Source: an uncultured Sulfolobales archaeon (GTDB lineage: Archaea > Thermoproteota > Thermoprotei_A > Sulfolobales > Desulfurococcaceae). From it: DNA of 6,252 nucleotides. The DNA lies in NCBI GenBank assembly GCA_938003605.1, contig CALKYD010000115.1, positions 1 to 6,252 of the forward strand, read 5' to 3'. Shown here in pieces: positions 3,776-6,252 of the stretch; the stretch's first letter is position 1, and each line of letters begins with the position of its first letter. A model generated the notes under the pieces. It searched no databases, was not told where the DNA came from, and saw only the letters and a list, made by a program, of their open reading frames with translations. Both the position numbers and the translations under genes were made by a program.

Positions 3776-6202
3776 TACTCCGCCGCCCAGCTCTACGCAT
3801 CCACTAGGTGGCTCTCCAACGTACTTCTCAAACCTCTCTATATTGTGGAGCGCTACGAGTTCATCGATCAGGGGCTCGAAGTCCTTGTTGAATAGAACTA
3901 GTCCCCTAAGGCTTTCCGAGAACCTTATGCCTCTACGCTTCTTGTAACTCCATATAGCTGAGTTAACTTCAACTAGTTTATCGGCTAGGGAATCACTCCA
4001 CTTCAGCCACTCGTCGCAGGCCTCTGGGAACAACTCTCTGTGAACGCTCCTCCCGTAGAGCCTTCTATATATGGAGTCTGTAACGAAGGGCATTATGGGC
4101 GCCAGCATCCTCAGCACTGCATCCATTACTGTGTGAAGGACGTACCACGACGCCTCCTGCTCACCCCTAGGGAACCTGCCATCCCTATTGTACGCCCTAC
4201 TCTTAACTAACTCAACGTAGTTTGAAGCAAAGTAGTTCCATGTGAATTGGTAGATTTCATTAATTGGCGTGTAGACGTCTAACTCACTGTACCACTTATC
4301 GACTTCAACGATTAGTTTTCCAAGCTTAGCTAGAGTAGCTTTATCTATGGGCTTCAGTGCGCCGGGCTCTCCAGGCTTGGGGAATGATGATATGAATCTA
4401 GCGATATTCCACAGCTTTGTTGCAAACAAGAGCCCAGTCCTAATTGATTGCTCTGAGAACCTGTAGTCGTAGCCTAGCTTAGCTGATGAAGCCGCCCAAA
4501 ACCTAAATGCGTCAGCCCCATACTTCTCTATGAATGGCTCTGGATCAATTACGTTCCCCTTGCTCTTATGCATAGCCTCGCCCTTCTCGTCGAGCCCCAT
4601 CCCCGTCAGCCTAACCCATTTAAAGGCAGGCCTCCCCGTCAATTGGTAGACTCTCAGTATAGTGTAGTAGAGCCACGTCCTAACTATGTCTATTCCCTGG
4701 GGCCTAATGGTGTTTTGGAATGCTCTTTCAAATAAGTCGTTGTCCCTGAGGAAGCCCGTGACGTATAGCACTGATATGCTGCTGTCAAACCACGTGTCGA
4801 AGACCTTTCTCTCGCCTTCGAGCTCGCTCCTAGGGGCTCTGCAAACAGGGCACTCCTCCCAGGGGGGCTCCTCAATCCAAGGCCTATAGTACTTGCCTGG
4901 CTCAGGTATGAGGGCTGACTTGCATTTCCTGCACTTCCACATAGGTACTTCAGTTGCGTAAAACCTGTCCTTAGTTATGGGCCAGTCAGTTGATATAGAG
5001 TCTATCCATTCAATGAGCCTCCTCTTATGCATTTCAGGCTTAAACGACATTTCCTCAATGAGCTTCTTAAGGTCTTCCTTAAACTCCAGCTGCTTAAGGA
5101 ACCACTCCCTGGAGTGTATTATTTGAATAGGGGTCTTACATCTCCAGCAGACAGGTACGCTGTGCTTAATGCGCTCTCTCTTGACTAGAAGCCCCTCTCC
5201 ATCAAGGATCTCGGCGATCCTCCTCCTAGCATCCTCAACTCCTAGGCCAGCTATAGGGCCAGCCTCAACATTCATCCTTCCATCGCTTGCAATGACTATC
5301 ACTGGCTTGAGGCCTAGCTCCCTGAACAATCTTACATCAACTTGATCTCCATAGCTGCATAACATCATTAAGCCAGTCCCAAAGCCTGGATCAACGTATT
5401 CGTGTTCAATTATTGGAACGCTGTGGCCGTATATCGGTACTACAGCGTGTAGGTTTTTCAGCTTCTCATACCTGTCATCCCTTGGGTTGTAGGCTATTGC
5501 TCCACATGACTTGAGGAGCTCTGGCCTAGTAGTTGCTATCACTACGTCCTCCTTGGTTTCCTCAACTCTGAACTTAATGTAGTATAGGTACTCGTCCTTC
5601 TCAACGTACTCAAGCTCTGCTTCAGCTAGAGTAGTCCTACACCTAGGGCACCAGTTTACGGGCCTCTCAGCCTCGTATATTAAGCCCCTCCTGTAAAGCT
5701 CTATGAATGTTGCTTGAGTGATCTTCCTGTATTCAGCGCTGTCAGTGCCGTTCCTCCAGTAGTTGAAGCTGCATCCAAGCCTCCTCCAAACACCCACTAT
5801 CTCGTCCTCAGCCTTATCTAGGAACTCCCTGCATAGCTCAAGGAACTTCACTCTCCCCCCGGGGGTTGAAGCAAGCTCGTGGGCGTTTAAGCCATAAGTT
5901 CTTTCAACTTGTACTTCCACAGGCAATCCATTTCTATCTGCATAGAATGGGGCTAGCACGTTGAACCCCTTCATCCTAAAGTACCTGGCCACCATATCTA
6001 TTTGAGCGTAGTGAGCTGCTCCACCAACATGCCACTTCCCGCTAGCATATGGGGGAGGAGTGTCTATAGCAATAATTGCCCTGGAGTCGTCTTTATTGAA
6101 GCTAAATGAGTAAAGCCCCTCCTCACTCCATAGCTTAATTAACTCAACTTCTAAGTCTGGCCTCCACCTCTTCTCGGCAATTCTTGGCTTAAGCTCGCTC
6201 AA
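3758..6202 (-). CDS. valS: Valyl-tRNA synthetase (class I, archaeal type)
   Basis: This enzyme charges tRNA-Val with valine and edits mischarged threonine. Numbered from the upstream TTG at 6226, the signature PPPYASGKWHVGG (57-69) is the HIGH element, ADRNGLPVE (96-104) follows, and the CP1 editing domain carries TTRPE (232-236) and GTGLMMLCSYGDQVD (283-297) with its conserved aspartates. Zinc-ribbon pairs are C193/C196, C360/C363 and C432/C435 with C459/C462. The KMSKS element reads AMHKSKGN (551-558). An anticodon-binding helical domain (about 600-800) completes it. TKLWNIARF and AASSAKLGYDYRFSE favour ValRS over IleRS. There is no long bacterial C-terminal arm. The stop is TAA at 3760-3758. 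I prefer the TTG at 6202 (814 residues): it follows GGTGGA with five bases between GGTGG and the start, and the TATA box predicts transcription beginning near 6214, downstream of the TTG at 6226. Confidence 0.95.
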   Translation of the reverse strand: MSELKPRIAEKRWRPDLEVELIKLWSEEGLYSFSFNKDDSRAIIAIDTPPPYASGKWHVGGAAHYAQIDMVARYFRMKGFNVLAPFYADRNGLPVEVQVERTYGLNAHELASTPGGRVKFLELCREFLDKAEDEIVGVWRRLGCSFNYWRNGTDSAEYRKITQATFIELYRRGLIYEAERPVNWCPRCRTTLAEAELEYVEKDEYLYYIKFRVEETKEDVVIATTRPELLKSCGAIAYNPRDDRYEKLKNLHAVVPIYGHSVPIIEHEYVDPGFGTGLMMLCSYGDQVDVRLFRELGLKPVIVIASDGRMNVEAGPIAGLGVEDARRRIAEILDGEGLLVKRERIKHSVPVCWRCKTPIQIIHSREWFLKQLEFKEDLKKLIEEMSFKPEMHKRRLIEWIDSISTDWPITKDRFYATEVPMWKCRKCKSALIPEPGKYYRPWIEEPPWEECPVCRAPRSELEGERKVFDTWFDSSISVLYVTGFLRDNDLFERAFQNTIRPQGIDIVRTWLYYTILRVYQLTGRPAFKWVRLTGMGLDEKGEAMHKSKGNVIDPEPFIEKYGADAFRFWAASSAKLGYDYRFSEQSIRTGLLFATKLWNIARFISSFPKPGEPGALKPIDKATLAKLGKLIVEVDKWYSELDVYTPINEIYQFTWNYFASNYVELVKSRAYNRDGRFPRGEQEASWYVLHTVMDAVLRMLAPIMPFVTDSIYRRLYGRSVHRELFPEACDEWLKWSDSLADKLVEVNSAIWSYKKRRGIRFSESLRGLVLFNKDFEPLIDELVALHNIERFEKYVGEPPSGCVELGGGVCIIEG

Positions 6203-6206
6203 TGGG

Positions 6207-6212
6207 TCCACC
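6207..6212 (-). promoter_or_regulatory. Ribosome binding site favouring a downstream ValRS start
   Basis: On the - strand GGTGGA lies just before the TTG at 6202. The GGTGG core is the same as that ahead of the nuclease and pyrophosphatase genes. The earlier TTG at 6226 is preceded by CCTTAGAAG, which has no convincing match. A GTG at 6211 overlaps this site and would give a nearly leaderless start. Confidence 0.45.
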
Positions 6213-6236
6213 TTTACGTAACTCAACTTCTAAGGC

Positions 6237-6244
6237 TATATAAA
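6237..6244 (-). promoter_or_regulatory. TATA box for valS
   Basis: On the - strand TTTATATA is the best TATA-like sequence in the window. With the usual spacing of about 25-30 bases it directs initiation near 6213-6216, giving a leader of about 12 bases to the preferred TTG at 6202. That matches the short leaders predicted for the coiled-coil and PHP genes. Sequence further upstream lies beyond the window. Confidence 0.55.
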
Positions 6245-6252
6245 GTTGCACT

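Noticed and set aside
4384..4456. C/D box RNA-like pair: ATGATGA (4384-4390) and CTGA (4453-4456)
   Set aside because: No convincing internal C'/D' boxes or terminal stem are seen. The segment lies antisense within ValRS coding sequence, so the short matches are probably chance.
4690..4875. Open frame of 61 codons on the - strand in another frame of valS
   Set aside because: It overlaps the ValRS coding frame on the same strand, is low in structure, and is an alternative-frame shadow.
4686..4889. Open frame of 67 codons on the + strand inside valS
   Set aside because: It lies wholly antisense to the conserved ValRS catalytic and zinc-binding region, has no ribosome binding site or promoter, and its translation shows no recognisable domain.
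1..6252. Mobile elements, CRISPR arrays, toxin-antitoxin pairs or defence genes
   Set aside because: No regularly spaced repeats, transposase motifs, terminal inverted repeats or recognisable defence domains were found. The content is housekeeping or metabolic genes plus unknowns.

Overview
The window reads as ordinary chromosomal DNA from an archaeon, most likely a thermophilic member of the Thermoproteota (Crenarchaeota) or a close relative. Supporting signs are AT-rich TATA-like boxes about 25-30 bp ahead of several genes, very short untranslated leaders, GGTGG-type ribosome binding sites, several TTG or GTG starts, heavy use of AGG/AGA and ATA codons, and archaeal-type enzymes (a valyl-tRNA synthetase without the bacterial C-terminal arm, a compact beta-CASP nuclease, a small dicluster ferredoxin). 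The lineage is inferred from these features and not from any database match.

Layout, left to right: the 3' end of an unidentified gene (2-265, +), then a beta-CASP metallo-beta-lactamase-fold nuclease (289-1344, +), probably co-transcribed with it. Facing these are a family I inorganic pyrophosphatase (1355-1891, -) and, upstream of it on the same strand, an unrecognised coiled-coil protein (1935-2351, -). A divergent promoter region (2352-2575) separates the coiled-coil gene from a small zinc-ribbon protein (2576-2767, +). That gene converges on a 60-residue 2[4Fe-4S] ferredoxin (2774-2956, -). A second divergent region (2957-3072) leads to a PHP-domain phosphoesterase (3073-3747, +). That gene converges on a complete valyl-tRNA synthetase (about 3758-6202, -), whose promoter sits at the right edge.

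The genes do not form one pathway. Two are linked in central metabolism: valyl-tRNA synthetase releases pyrophosphate and the pyrophosphatase removes it, but they are not in one operon here. The arrangement is compact. Three convergent pairs have gaps of only 10, 6 and 10 bases, and inverted repeats overlap or flank the stop codons at each junction. No stretch over 300 bases lacks a gene.

I found no tRNA or rRNA gene, CRISPR array, insertion sequence or other mobile element, and nothing that amounts to a new multi-gene system. The items most worth a second look are the beta-CASP enzyme lacking the usual motif C histidine, the unidentified coiled-coil and zinc-ribbon proteins, the non-standard KMSKS element of ValRS, the repeats in the 2352-2575 control region, and the hairpins at the convergent junctions.
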